Shown here: positions 33,925 through 42,966 of the stretch, in pieces
Numbering within the stretch: the stretch's first letter is position 1
How the letters are laid out: each line of letters starts with the position of its first letter
Assembly (NCBI GenBank): GCA_041660525.1
Contig: JBAZWD010000001.1
Location: 310,001 to 374,000 of the forward strand
DNA length: 64,000 nucleotides
Source: JABCZS01 sp041660525
GTDB lineage: Bacteria > Pseudomonadota > Gammaproteobacteria > JABCZS01
Direction: 5' to 3'
The notes under the pieces: generated by a model
What the model was told of the DNA's origin: nothing
The model's database searches: none
The model's input: only the letters and a program-made list of their open reading frames with translations
Program-made: the position numbers and the translations under genes

Positions 33925-34365
33925 ATGTTTGGATGGATAGGTCGACGTACAAAAAAAATGGCAACCAATACTGCGCGTCGTGCAGATTTGCCGTTAATGC
34001 AAAGAATGCTGACATTCGTAAAAGAACTGCTCACGCCTATTTATAAACGTGAAAAAGGCGAGGTAGAAACCTTTGAAGAGGCAATGGTGCGTTTTAATTT
34101 AACACCGGAAGATTTAGCTGCGCGCAAGAAAATGTTTTTGATCCAAATGCTTGTTTATCTATTCGGTGCGCTGTGTGTGAGTATTTATACCTACTATTTG
34201 ATTAAAGGCGGTTATTGGTTTTCTGTAGCCTTTGCAATTTTATTAATTATTTTTTTAATTGTCAGCGCATTAAAAAGTCATTTTTGGATTTTTCAAATTA
34301 ATCAACGTAAATTGGGATGCACATTGCGAGAATGGTTAAATGCATCCGTTAAGGAGTCAAATTAA
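33925..34365 (+). CDS. icmV: Dot/Icm secretion protein IcmV
   Basis: A 146-residue inner-membrane protein with two central membrane segments (about 70-115). The C-terminus, HFWIFQINQRKLGCTLREWLN, is very typical of IcmV (about 151 residues). The N-terminus is basic and cytosolic by the positive-inside rule. It lies directly upstream of dotA, the conserved icmV-dotA order. Confidence 0.9.
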   Translation: MFGWIGRRTKKMATNTARRADLPLMQRMLTFVKELLTPIYKREKGEVETFEEAMVRFNLTPEDLAARKKMFLIQMLVYLFGALCVSIYTYYLIKGGYWFSVAFAILLIIFLIVSALKSHFWIFQINQRKLGCTLREWLNASVKESN

Positions 34366-34366
34366 T

Positions 34367-36709
34367 ATGTTGCGGCTATTATTTATTATCGCATTAAGTA
34401 CCATGTCTTCTCTGGCTTTTGCTGAGATGCCTTCATTATTTGAGATCGCACCGGAAGATGTGTCTGTTTATTATTTAGGTGAAATCTTTGGGAAAAACTT
34501 AGTGCCTGGCGGCGCCGAAACGTTTTTGTTATCCGATATTTTTGAAATTTTTAATGCCGTCTGTTTAACCGTGGCCATTATTATTATTATTTACACGATG
34601 ATAGTTGGTGTGCTTGAAACTGCAGGACAAGGTAAAGTTTTGGGTGAAAAATGGAGCGCAACTTGGCTACCCATTCGGATTATGTTAGGGATAGCTTTAT
34701 TAGTGCCAAATGCAGGTTCCGGTTATGTATTAGCGCAATCCATGGTGATGTGGATGGGACTGCAAGGTGTTGGCGCTGCGGATACGATCTGGAATAAAAC
34801 TTTAGATTATTTCATTGAAGGTGGTTCTATTCGTGCAAAAGAAACAGGTTCTACACAATCTAATTATTCTGCTTCGTATATGAACAAGCAAACCGTAGAT
34901 AGCACGTATTTACTTGAACAAGCGATCACAGAAAATGTGACGTGTATAGCTGCAAATAATGCCAGCGAAGATAATGTAAAAATTTATGGTAAATATGAAG
35001 TTTATCAGAGTGATGATTATTACCATCTTTATTTTGGTAATCCAGATACGTTTGATCCAGAAACTAATGAAGGTGGTCGTGAGTGTGGCTATATTGTTGT
35101 TCCTACAGGTGCCGTTGCGCAAACTGAACCTATGCCCCTAGATCCCATTGCCCAAACGTATAACGATGCATTTTACGCTATGGCTAGAAGCTTGGAAGAC
35201 CTAGCTATATTTTTAGCGGGTGAAAACGGCACGGGTGTAGGCGGTGATAATAAGCCGGAGTGGGAAAAGTATTTTTTAAATCCTATTCAATATTCATCCG
35301 TAAGTTTTATTGAGACGCTCAATGCAGCTAGTCATATTTTATATCCCGATCAAGACAATACAGTATCCGGTAGAGAAGGTTTAGAGGAATTAAAAAAATT
35401 CGGATGGATTCTGGCCGGTAATTATTACATGACCTTAAGTAACTATGAAGATAAGCTTCAAGGGATCAAGCTGGTTATCAGTGACTCAACGATTGAAGAA
35501 CCTGAAGATGCGGTAAAAGAGCGCTATAAAAACGCGATTCAAAATGCCGTTAATTTTTGGGGTGATCAACAAAATCCTGCAGAGTATACATTTTGGGCTT
35601 GGGATGGAAAATATATCATTGAAGGTCACGGCGATGTTTCAGGTAAAACAGGAACAGAACCTGAAAACTTAAGTAAATTAGATCGAAAAGATCTCAATGA
35701 CATTAAAAAGAATCTTTCGCAAATAGGCACGATGGCTCATACAGGAGATGCTGACACAATGGATCCGCTTTTTTACTTAAGCGAGCTCACTGGATTTAGT
35801 AAAGATTCAGATTCCGGTGGACTAGCTGTCCAAGATCCTATTCTTCGCGCAGCAGCGTATGGTGGTAAATTGACAGCTATTGCCACAGAAATGTTAGCTA
35901 TATCTATGGCTGCATTTTTAGTATTGGGCATTGCAGCTGGCTTTTCTGCCGGTCCTTGTTATACCGCAACGCCAGTGGGTCAAATGCTCGCGACGATGTT
36001 TTTTGCGATTACGGCACCTTTGATCTTTGGTATTGTCGGTTTTTTATATGTACAAGGTGCTTTATTGTCGGTCGCTTTGCCTTTGATTCCCTTTGTCATA
36101 TTCTTTACCGCGGCCATTGGGTGGTTTATTGCGATGATAGAAATGGTGGTGGTTGCGCCGCTAGCCGCAGTGGGTCTTATTTTCCCAGAAGCGAATCAAG
36201 ATATTTGGGGTAAAGCAGAACCTGTTTATATGATGATTTTAAATTTATTTTTACGTCCGCCTTTGATCATTATTGGTTTTGTTGCGGGGATGATTTTAAC
36301 CTGGGTCGCTATTGAATTACTCAATGCAGCTTTCTACTTTTTTATTATCGATGCTGCGCAGATTGAAAATCACTTCTTCGGTTATATCGTCGTAACTTTG
36401 GCCTATATTGGAATCTTAATCACAATTGTAGAAAAAACATTCAGTTTGACAACAGAGCTTCCTAATAATGTCTTGAAAGTATTGGGTGATAGAACTCGTG
36501 ATCAACCTGGCGCAGAAGCCATGCTTCAAGGTGCAAAAGGCGGCGTAGAAAAAGGCGGCCAAGCTGTCGCTGGTTTTGCATCTGGCGCTGGCAGTGCAGC
36601 TGAGAGAGCGGGCAGTGCAGGGCTAGCTATGGCAAGTTCTCCAGAACGGAAGGCAGAGCAAGAGAAAAAAGATAAGCAAAAAGAAGAAGTGCTTAAAGGA
36701 AAAAAATAA
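34367..36709 (+). CDS. dotA: Dot/Icm inner-membrane protein DotA
   Basis: A 780-residue DotA/TraY-family protein with a signal peptide (MLRLLFIIALSTMSSLAFA), the DotA N-terminal region (GGAETFLLSDIFEIFNAVCLTVA, then KWSATWLPIRIMLGIALLVPNAGSGY), a long periplasmic loop (about 150-480) and C-terminal membrane segments. It is clearly shorter than Legionella DotA (about 1,048 residues). A Gly/Ala/Lys-rich tail ends the protein. The start is the ATG at 34367 with AAGGAG upstream. Essential for the type IVB channel. A strong terminator follows. Confidence 0.93.
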   Translation: MLRLLFIIALSTMSSLAFAEMPSLFEIAPEDVSVYYLGEIFGKNLVPGGAETFLLSDIFEIFNAVCLTVAIIIIIYTMIVGVLETAGQGKVLGEKWSATWLPIRIMLGIALLVPNAGSGYVLAQSMVMWMGLQGVGAADTIWNKTLDYFIEGGSIRAKETGSTQSNYSASYMNKQTVDSTYLLEQAITENVTCIAANNASEDNVKIYGKYEVYQSDDYYHLYFGNPDTFDPETNEGGRECGYIVVPTGAVAQTEPMPLDPIAQTYNDAFYAMARSLEDLAIFLAGENGTGVGGDNKPEWEKYFLNPIQYSSVSFIETLNAASHILYPDQDNTVSGREGLEELKKFGWILAGNYYMTLSNYEDKLQGIKLVISDSTIEEPEDAVKERYKNAIQNAVNFWGDQQNPAEYTFWAWDGKYIIEGHGDVSGKTGTEPENLSKLDRKDLNDIKKNLSQIGTMAHTGDADTMDPLFYLSELTGFSKDSDSGGLAVQDPILRAAAYGGKLTAIATEMLAISMAAFLVLGIAAGFSAGPCYTATPVGQMLATMFFAITAPLIFGIVGFLYVQGALLSVALPLIPFVIFFTAAIGWFIAMIEMVVVAPLAAVGLIFPEANQDIWGKAEPVYMMILNLFLRPPLIIIGFVAGMILTWVAIELLNAAFYFFIIDAAQIENHFFGYIVVTLAYIGILITIVEKTFSLTTELPNNVLKVLGDRTRDQPGAEAMLQGAKGGVEKGGQAVAGFASGAGSAAERAGSAGLAMASSPERKAEQEKKDKQKEEVLKGKK

Positions 36710-36777
36710 CCACCATTGGCACGAACTAAGTGATTCCGGCAAAAGCACTTACATTTAAAATTTTAGGCAACTCTCTT

Positions 36778-36806
36778 AAAGGCCATTATTCAATGGCCTT
36801 TTTCTT
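36778..36806 (+). terminator. Rho-independent terminator after dotA
   Basis: Perfect 10-bp arms AAAGGCCATT and AATGGCCTTT with a 4-base loop, followed by a T-rich run. It closes the Dot/Icm transcription unit and separates it from the gsp genes. Confidence 0.9.
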
Positions 36807-36871
36807 TTAGACATTTTCCTCTCAAACAGGTATAGTTAAGTAAGCATCGCACTTTATTCATGGAGGGCTAT

Positions 36872-37096
36872 ATGCAATCACGTTCTAACCCGCATCAAGT
36901 CATGCAAATCATTTTTATCGTTTGTTTAATGGGTATTATTTCCTGGCTCGCAACAGGTTGGCAAGAAAATACGCCTTTACAATTAAGTGAGCAAGATAAT
37001 CAGCTTAGTGCCACACCTTGGTCTGAAGCACACTTAATTACACCGGTTGTCGCACAACAAACACGCTCATCTTCGGAACAACTTCGGGCGATGTAA
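36872..37096 (+). CDS. Small single-span membrane protein upstream of gspI
   Basis: A 74-residue protein: basic start (MQSRSNPHQ), one membrane helix (about 10-28, VMQIIFIVCLMGIISWLATGW) and a short polar tail. The ATG at 36872 is preferred because GGAGGG lies five bases upstream; an ATG at 36860 precedes that site. It is 3 bp before gspI, so it belongs to the gsp operon. It has no prepilin cleavage motif and is too short for GspC or GspH; it could be a minimal GspC-like linker, but this is speculation. Confidence 0.6.
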   Translation: MQSRSNPHQVMQIIFIVCLMGIISWLATGWQENTPLQLSEQDNQLSATPWSEAHLITPVVAQQTRSSSEQLRAM

Positions 37097-37099
37097 TGC

Positions 37100-37471
37100 A
37101 TGCATAAATACAATTCCGGTATGACCTTAATCGAAGTGTTAGCCGCACTGGCCATTGTTGCAATTGCATTAATGGCCGTGTTGCAAACCACCGGGATGAG
37201 TACTAAACAATTAACACGTGTTCAAGAAGTAGCCACTGCGCATTGGGTTGCAAAAAATGCCGGCACGCGTTTGCAATTAGGACTAGAATCAAAAAGTTTA
37301 GGACAAGGCGCATTTCAAGGCGTGGATACCATGTTAGGGCGCAATTTTTATTGGTCAGCACAAGCAAATCCTTTACCTCAAAGTCAAATTTTAGCGATAG
37401 AAGTGACTGTATCCTCACGTCAAGGTGGGCCAAAATTAAGTGAATTTGTGGCTTATGCTCCCATGCAATGA
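37100..37471 (+). CDS. gspI: Type II secretion minor pseudopilin GspI
   Basis: A 123-residue pseudopilin. The prepilin peptidase site is G7 before MTLIEVLAALAIVAIALMAV, with the conserved Glu five residues into the mature protein. GTRLQLGL and the length fit GspI. With GspJ and GspK it forms the tip complex of the pseudopilus. Confidence 0.88.
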   Translation: MHKYNSGMTLIEVLAALAIVAIALMAVLQTTGMSTKQLTRVQEVATAHWVAKNAGTRLQLGLESKSLGQGAFQGVDTMLGRNFYWSAQANPLPQSQILAIEVTVSSRQGGPKLSEFVAYAPMQ

Positions 37472-37478
37472 GAATCTT

Positions 37479-38120
37479 ATGCTAAAAAATAAAAATGGTT
37501 TTACATTGATGGAAGTCATGGTCGCATTATTTATTTTATCCATCATGTCCATTACAGCTGTGGCAGGCTTAAATGCAGTATTGCGCAGCCAAAGTAAACA
37601 AGTCGGCGTTGCACATCAATTACAAGCATTGCAATTTTCTTACACTTGGTTAGAACAAGATTTAGGTGAATATATTGCGCGTGATGTATTAAATCCGCAT
37701 GGTGAACGTTTGACCTCAATCATGTTCAATAACGATACTGAATTATCAAAAGTAGGTCTTGACGGTGATATTTTATTAGTGTTAACCCGTGGCGGTATTA
37801 GTTCACCGAATAATTTAAGTTCATTGCAACGCGTCGCTTATGTATTTAAAGACCAGCAATTAATCCGTTATACCTGGCCCGTATTAGATGCTGTGACTTC
37901 AACGGTTGTGCAACCGCAGGTGATTTTACATCATGTGGCTTCGATCCAATTGCGGTATTTAAGTGATAAAGGGGTTTATTATACTAATTGGCGCGATTAC
38001 AGTGGAACAGCTTTATTGCCTATGGCTATTGAGTGGAAAATTACCGATGAAGATGGCCGCAGTGTAGTTTGGCTGTTTGCAATTACCGGGGGTGGAGTGG
38101 CTAATGAAATTACAACCTAA
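37479..38120 (+). CDS. gspJ: Type II secretion minor pseudopilin GspJ
   Basis: A 213-residue pseudopilin: MLKNKNG before FTLMEVMVALFILSIMSI, then a GspJ-type body (TWLEQDLGEYIARDV, RVAYVFKDQQLIRYTWPVLD). The ATG at 37479, 8 bp after gspI, is chosen because the prepilin motif needs a short leader. It overlaps gspK by 17 bp. Confidence 0.9.
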   Translation: MLKNKNGFTLMEVMVALFILSIMSITAVAGLNAVLRSQSKQVGVAHQLQALQFSYTWLEQDLGEYIARDVLNPHGERLTSIMFNNDTELSKVGLDGDILLVLTRGGISSPNNLSSLQRVAYVFKDQQLIRYTWPVLDAVTSTVVQPQVILHHVASIQLRYLSDKGVYYTNWRDYSGTALLPMAIEWKITDEDGRSVVWLFAITGGGVANEITT

Positions 38121-39030
38121 AGGCAGCGCTTTGGTTTTAGCCATGATGATAGTAGCGATTACTTCTGTGATTGCTTATGCTTTAATTGAAACCAGTACCT
38201 TTGCGGTGCGTCGCACAACCCAATTAAATAATATGGACATGTGTAAACAAGCCGCGCATGCGTCTGAACTTTATGCTAAAGATTTATTAACACAATCTAA
38301 AAATGAAGTCCTCGCTGTAACGGAATTAACCCAGCCTTGGGCACAGCCTTTTGAAATGCAGTTAGAACAAGGCATCCGTTTAAAAGCACAAATCAGTGAT
38401 TTGCAGGGGAAATTTAATATTAATTTATTACGTGCGCCCGGCCAAGAGGGAATTTATACGCCAGAATTAATTTTTAGCCGTTTAATGGTTTTATTAAATA
38501 TTGGTACTGCGCAAAATTTACAACAATCACTTACAGACTGGGTAGGTGATCCTGACAGTGAATTGGATCAAGTTTATTTAGAACGTAAACCTGCTTATCG
38601 TCCAGCACATAATGCGCTAGCAAGTATTAGTGAATTAGGCTTAATTCAAGGCGTAACGAAGCCTATTAGAACTTTATTGGATCCGCTCGTGAGCACTTTA
38701 CCTGAAGATAAGAACATGAATATCAATACTGCACCGGCAGAAGTTTTAGCTGCCATATTAAATACCACGTTGAGTGCAGGTTTGAATTTAGCGGATGAAC
38801 GTTTATCATCTCCATTTAATAGTACGCAAGAATTTATTCAGCGCGTGAGCGCCAAAGGAATAGCGATCAGCGATCAAGCATCCCTTTTAAACATGATCAA
38901 TGTGAATAGCCAATATTTTTTATTAAAAACCACGGCAACCTGCAATAAAACGACCTTAATCAGCTATAGTTTCATTGAACGGTCGCCAGAAAAGGAACCT
39001 TTCGTATATCGACGGACACAACAGTTGTAA
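38104..39030 (+). CDS. gspK: Type II secretion minor pseudopilin GspK
   Basis: A 308-residue protein. The leader MKLQPKG is followed by SALVLAMMIVAITSVIAYA without the usual Glu at +5, a known GspK trait. The body has DLQGKFNINLL, the LTDWVGDPDSE motif and MNINTAPAEVLAAIL, all typical of GspK. The start is ATG 38104 with GGAG upstream. It caps the pseudopilus tip. Confidence 0.93.
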   Translation: MKLQPKGSALVLAMMIVAITSVIAYALIETSTFAVRRTTQLNNMDMCKQAAHASELYAKDLLTQSKNEVLAVTELTQPWAQPFEMQLEQGIRLKAQISDLQGKFNINLLRAPGQEGIYTPELIFSRLMVLLNIGTAQNLQQSLTDWVGDPDSELDQVYLERKPAYRPAHNALASISELGLIQGVTKPIRTLLDPLVSTLPEDKNMNINTAPAEVLAAILNTTLSAGLNLADERLSSPFNSTQEFIQRVSAKGIAISDQASLLNMINVNSQYFLLKTTATCNKTTLISYSFIERSPEKEPFVYRRTQQL

Positions 39031-39043
39031 AGAGTGAGAACTT

Positions 39044-40252
39044 ATGGATAAGTATTTTTTAGTATACCCTTTGACGGATGATTGGCAGCAAGTTTCTTGG
39101 TGTGCTTACGCCCCGGATGAAGAGTTGCAGGTTAAACAAGGTAGCTTAGATACTTTAGCGAAAATCGCCCCTAACGTGCCGATGATTGCTGTATTACCCG
39201 GCACTTGGTTGAATATTTTTTCTATTACGCTGCCCAAAGGTCGCGCTTCACAAATTAAAAAAGCCATTCCGTTTTTACTCGAAGAACAATTAGCCGAAGA
39301 TTTAGAAAATATCCACATTGCGCTACCAGCCGTTTATCAATTGGGTGAAATAACACCAGTTGCAGTTATCAGTAAAAACCGCATGCAAGTTTTAAAAGAT
39401 GCATTTAAAAACCAGAATTTGAATTTACAACAAGCCGTGCCCAATTGGTTATGTTTACCTTTGTTTGAGCAAACTTGGACCTTGCATTTAACACAAGAAC
39501 TAGCTTGTGTGCGTCAAGCAAAAGATTTAGGATTTTGCATACAAAAAAGTTTATTAATGCCGATGTTAACATTAGCGTTATCACAAGCTGAACAAAAACC
39601 CCAGAGTTTGCATGTTTATCATTTGGCTTTAGAAGCTGCTGATATGGAAGAGCAATTAACCACTCTAAAAATTCCCTTGGCATATGAAGCTGTTTCCGAT
39701 GAGTCTTTATTATTATGGACAGAAAATTTTACATCGCCTGCTGCTTTAAATTTATTGCAAGGTGAATTTTTTGTGAAGCCAAAAGTTAGCGCAGTTAAAC
39801 AGATTTGGCGTAAATCTGCAGCGGTTTTCGTTGCGATTATTGTTGCATTCGTATTGCAATCATCGATTGAATTTCAACATTACCAAAAACAATACGACGC
39901 AGTGCACGCAAAAACATTAGCGCTTTATACCTCTGTTTTTCCAAATGAAACACAAACTACAAATGCACGCGCACAATTAGAAACGCTATTGGCAGACACC
40001 GGAGGCGGCGTAAGCAATCCTTTATTTGATTATTTGCAAGCCATTAGTGAGCCTTTATTAAATTCACCGGATGTGAATTTGCAACAAATTGCTTTGCATG
40101 AAAAATCATTGCAAATAGAAGTGATAGTTAAAGATTTTGCAGCGCTATCGCAACTTGAAAATGCATTAACCGCAAAAGGTTTAACAGTAAAACAAGAATC
40201 CGCGAGTTTAGAAAAAGATCAAGTTTTAGCACGATTACAGGTTACGCAATGA
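39044..40252 (+). CDS. gspL: Type II secretion inner-membrane protein GspL
   Basis: A 402-residue protein with an actin-like cytoplasmic domain (LPGTWLNIFSITLPKGRASQIKKAIPFLLEEQLAEDLENIHIAL), one membrane span at about 262-280 and a ferredoxin-like periplasmic domain. GspL links the secretion ATPase GspE to the pseudopilus. It overlaps gspM by 4 bp (ATGA). Confidence 0.9.
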   Translation: MDKYFLVYPLTDDWQQVSWCAYAPDEELQVKQGSLDTLAKIAPNVPMIAVLPGTWLNIFSITLPKGRASQIKKAIPFLLEEQLAEDLENIHIALPAVYQLGEITPVAVISKNRMQVLKDAFKNQNLNLQQAVPNWLCLPLFEQTWTLHLTQELACVRQAKDLGFCIQKSLLMPMLTLALSQAEQKPQSLHVYHLALEAADMEEQLTTLKIPLAYEAVSDESLLLWTENFTSPAALNLLQGEFFVKPKVSAVKQIWRKSAAVFVAIIVAFVLQSSIEFQHYQKQYDAVHAKTLALYTSVFPNETQTTNARAQLETLLADTGGGVSNPLFDYLQAISEPLLNSPDVNLQQIALHEKSLQIEVIVKDFAALSQLENALTAKGLTVKQESASLEKDQVLARLQVTQ

Positions 40253-40755
40253 AAGAAAAATTATTAAGCCATTGGCAAAATTTACAAGCACGTGAACAAA
40301 AAATATTATTAGCGGGCGGTGTTTTTTTAATTTTATTTTTTTTATATTTATTAATTGATGCAGGCGCAGGACGTGCGACGCTCATGTCACAAAAATTGGA
40401 TAGAGAACAAAAATTATTGACGTGGATGAAACCCGTGGTTGAGCAAATTTTAGTGGCACGCACGCAAGTGGTAGGCGAGCCAGTAACTGCGCAAAACATT
40501 CTACCGCAAGTAGAATTTTCTTTAGAAGAAGCCGCTTTATCCGGAAAAATTACTGCGCTCGATTTAGTCGCAGGTCATCAAGTGCGTCTTGCATTTAATG
40601 ATGTTGTCTATGAAACACTCGTCAAATGGCTTTATGCATTTTCCAGACAAGGTGTTATTGTGCATGAATTTATAGCAACAAAAACGGATGAGGTGGGTGT
40701 TGTAGAAGCTAGCGTATTACTTGGCGCTAAAAAATCTTTGACAAATAAAAAATGA
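40249..40755 (+). CDS. gspM: Type II secretion inner-membrane protein GspM
   Basis: A 168-residue protein: short cytosolic N-terminus (HWQNLQAREQKILLAGGVF), one membrane span and a periplasmic ferredoxin-like domain. This is GspM, the partner of GspL. The other gsp genes (C, D, E, F, G, H) are not in the window and must lie elsewhere. It overlaps the phosphatase gene by 4 bp. Confidence 0.85.
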   Translation: MKEKLLSHWQNLQAREQKILLAGGVFLILFFLYLLIDAGAGRATLMSQKLDREQKLLTWMKPVVEQILVARTQVVGEPVTAQNILPQVEFSLEEAALSGKITALDLVAGHQVRLAFNDVVYETLVKWLYAFSRQGVIVHEFIATKTDEVGVVEASVLLGAKKSLTNKK

Positions 40756-41495
40756 GTCTCTATTTATCTTCTAAAGATCCCGGTCCCTTCGATATCATCG
40801 GCGATGTCCATGGTTGTTTTGATGAACTTCACGCGCTATTAATTCTCCTAGGTTATAAAATAGAAAAAAATGGCTTTTATTGTGTTACTCACCCCATGGG
40901 TAGAAAAGTAATATTTGTCGGTGATTTAGTAGATAGGGGACCGAAAATACCAGAGGTTTTGCGTTTAGTTATGGATATGATCGCAAGTCATGTCGCGTAT
41001 TGTGTAAGAGGTAATCATGATGATAAATTAAGACGTGCATTAAAAGGTAACAAAGTAAAAATTTCACACGGATTAGAAGAATCGCTGGCACAACTTGCTA
41101 CGCAGCCGCCTGTTTTTAAACACGAAGTTTTGCAGTTCTTAGAAAATTTAGTTTATTATTATATTTTTGATCAAGGTAAATTGGTCGTAGCGCATGCAGG
41201 GATAAAGGAAAAAGATATTGGCAGTGATACATTATATATTAAATCATTTTGTTTATATGGTGAAACTTCCAATGAAATTGATGCACAAGGTTTCCCCGTG
41301 CGCCACCCCTGGATGAATGATTACCATGGAGAAGCCTTAATTGTTTATGGTCATACAGCTATTTTGGCACCAGAGTGGGTCAATAATACAATTTGTATTG
41401 ATAGTGGTTGTGTCTTCGGTGGAAGATTAACGGCTTTGCGTTACCCGGAAAAAATATTAGTGTCAGTATCAGGTTATAAAGGCTATAAAAGTTGA
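40752..41495 (+). CDS. PrpE-like metallophosphoesterase
   Basis: A 247-residue calcineurin-like phosphoesterase: DIIGDVHGCFDEL (metal ligands D, H), FVGDLVDRGPK, VRGNHDDKL, then VAHAG and VYGHTAI. This is the PPP-type pattern seen in PrpE and diadenosine tetraphosphatases. The likely substrates are nucleoside polyphosphates or phosphoproteins. ATGA coupling to gspM suggests shared transcription, probably without functional link. Confidence 0.85.
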   Translation: MSLYLSSKDPGPFDIIGDVHGCFDELHALLILLGYKIEKNGFYCVTHPMGRKVIFVGDLVDRGPKIPEVLRLVMDMIASHVAYCVRGNHDDKLRRALKGNKVKISHGLEESLAQLATQPPVFKHEVLQFLENLVYYYIFDQGKLVVAHAGIKEKDIGSDTLYIKSFCLYGETSNEIDAQGFPVRHPWMNDYHGEALIVYGHTAILAPEWVNNTICIDSGCVFGGRLTALRYPEKILVSVSGYKGYKS

Positions 41496-41530
41496 ATAAT
41501 TATTTTTAGACTTGGGCGTCAGATATTCAC

Positions 41531-41968
41531 CTATATTATGTATAAAGAACTTAATAGTTGTGCAATGCCCTTTTTGTTTGTTCCCAGTTGATGAAGTTTT
41601 TCAGTGAATAAATCAATTGCTGTCGCTTCTATCGGAAGTACCAAAGTTACAGATTGGCGGGTGTCGGCGAGCAAAATTTTTCTCTCAATTTTTGCTCTTA
41701 TATAGGAACGTCCTGCTGCATCGACACAGTAAAACTGCATGCTTACGAAGTCTTCAGCATACTTAGGATCAACACTGCCCAAAACCACTTCGCGATGATC
41801 CGAAGAATTCCTGGGAAATCCTCGAATCATTTCTGCTATCTCCTCTAGCCTACCAACGTCAACATAAACATCAGCACTACCACCAAATTCGCCATTCCAA
41901 GCTGAAATATGAATCTTCAAAAAGTCAACGTCTTGGTAAATTACTTTAAATTTAAATCCAATATTCAT
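41531..41968 (-). CDS. Hypothetical protein
   Basis: A 145-residue soluble protein: FKFKVIYQDVDFLKIHISAW, then NGEFGGSADVYVDVGRLEEIAEMI and FYCVDAAGRSYIRAKIE, predicted as an antiparallel beta-sheet protein with one or two helices. I have the impression of a widespread uncharacterised family of similar length but cannot name it. It lies on the minus strand, upstream of and convergent to the phosphatase gene. Confidence 0.6.
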   Translation of the reverse strand: MNIGFKFKVIYQDVDFLKIHISAWNGEFGGSADVYVDVGRLEEIAEMIRGFPRNSSDHREVVLGSVDPKYAEDFVSMQFYCVDAAGRSYIRAKIERKILLADTRQSVTLVLPIEATAIDLFTEKLHQLGTNKKGIAQLLSSLYII

Positions 41969-41997
41969 ACTGAGTATTCCTTAGAATACAAAAAATC

Positions 41998-42381
41998 TTA
42001 ATACAATGGCCCGCCATCATCGGTAGGTAAGTTTGGCGTTTGTTCAAATATTTCTAAGGCCATTAAGGCGGAAGAATTACCTTGTAGTGCAGATTCTTGA
42101 ATCCAAAAATAAGCTTGCAGACGATCGCGTGGCACACCTAAACCTTCATATAACGCAAAACCTAAAGCATATTGTGCATCCGGATCACCTTTTTGTGCGA
42201 GTGGTAATAAAAGCGCGACAGCTCTTTGGTAATCACCTTCTGCAAAAGAAGTTTCAGCTTGAATAAAGGCAGGGGATTTATCAGCGAAAGGACCTTCGTC
42301 TTCATCTTCTTTTTCATTCTGACAAGCGCTTAAAAAGCCAGTAAGTAGAATTAGGCAAAAAAACTGTTTAACATAACTCAT
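41998..42381 (-). CDS. Lipoprotein with Sel1/TPR-like repeats
   Basis: A 127-residue protein with a lipoprotein signal: LTGFLSAC (lipobox, Cys20), an acidic linker, then about two Sel1-type repeats (AEGDYQRAVALLLPLAQKGDPDAQYALGFALYEG, then GVPRDRLQAYFWIQESALQGN). Sel1 repeats mediate protein contacts. Probably anchored in the outer membrane, since Asp is absent at +2 (Gln follows Cys). Function unknown. Confidence 0.78.
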   Translation of the reverse strand: MSYVKQFFCLILLTGFLSACQNEKEDEDEGPFADKSPAFIQAETSFAEGDYQRAVALLLPLAQKGDPDAQYALGFALYEGLGVPRDRLQAYFWIQESALQGNSSALMALEIFEQTPNLPTDDGGPLY

Positions 42382-42420
42382 ATACTTGTCCTTAGGTAAC
42401 TATCAAGGGTATTATAACTG

Positions 42421-42963
42421 ATGACGAAAAAACCTGAAATACTTAAACTCACTAAACTTGCGCAAACCAAAGTATTTGGCGTTGAAGGTATGAAATTACG
42501 TTTTAGCAATGGGCAAGAGCGTGACTTTGAACGTTTACAATTACATCATGGCGCTGTATTAGTAATTCCGCAACCGGAACCCGGCATGGTTTGGCTCGCG
42601 CGCGAATATGCTGCCGGTGTTGATCGTTACGAATTAGGTTTTCCAAAAGGCCTAATTGATGAAGGTGAAGAAATGTTGGCTGCAGCAAACCGTGAATTAC
42701 AAGAAGAGTTAGGTTATGGTGCTAGAAAATTAACACATTTAAAAACAGTAACGTTAGCACCCGGTTATATGGGCCATTTAACCCATATTATTTTAGCCAG
42801 TGATTTATATCCTTCAAAATTACCAGGTGATGAACCTGAACCGATCGAAATTGTTCCATGGCATTTAGATCAAACAGAAGCATTATTGGCGCGCGATGAT
42901 TTTACTGATTCGCGTAGTATCGCGGCCATCTTAATGATAACTAATGAAAGATATAAAAGGTAA
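42421..42963 (+). CDS. nudE: ADP compounds hydrolase (Nudix)
   Basis: A 180-residue Nudix hydrolase with the box GLIDEGEEMLAAANRELQEE followed by LGYG. The surrounding sequence (RYELGFPKG, LAPGYMGHLTHIILASDLYPSKLPGDEPEPIEIVPW) is characteristic of NudE, which hydrolyses ADP-ribose, NADH and Ap3A. It is followed by mtnN after 3 bp, so the two form an operon. Confidence 0.92.
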   Translation: MTKKPEILKLTKLAQTKVFGVEGMKLRFSNGQERDFERLQLHHGAVLVIPQPEPGMVWLAREYAAGVDRYELGFPKGLIDEGEEMLAAANRELQEELGYGARKLTHLKTVTLAPGYMGHLTHIILASDLYPSKLPGDEPEPIEIVPWHLDQTEALLARDDFTDSRSIAAILMITNERYKR

Positions 42964-42966
42964 GCA

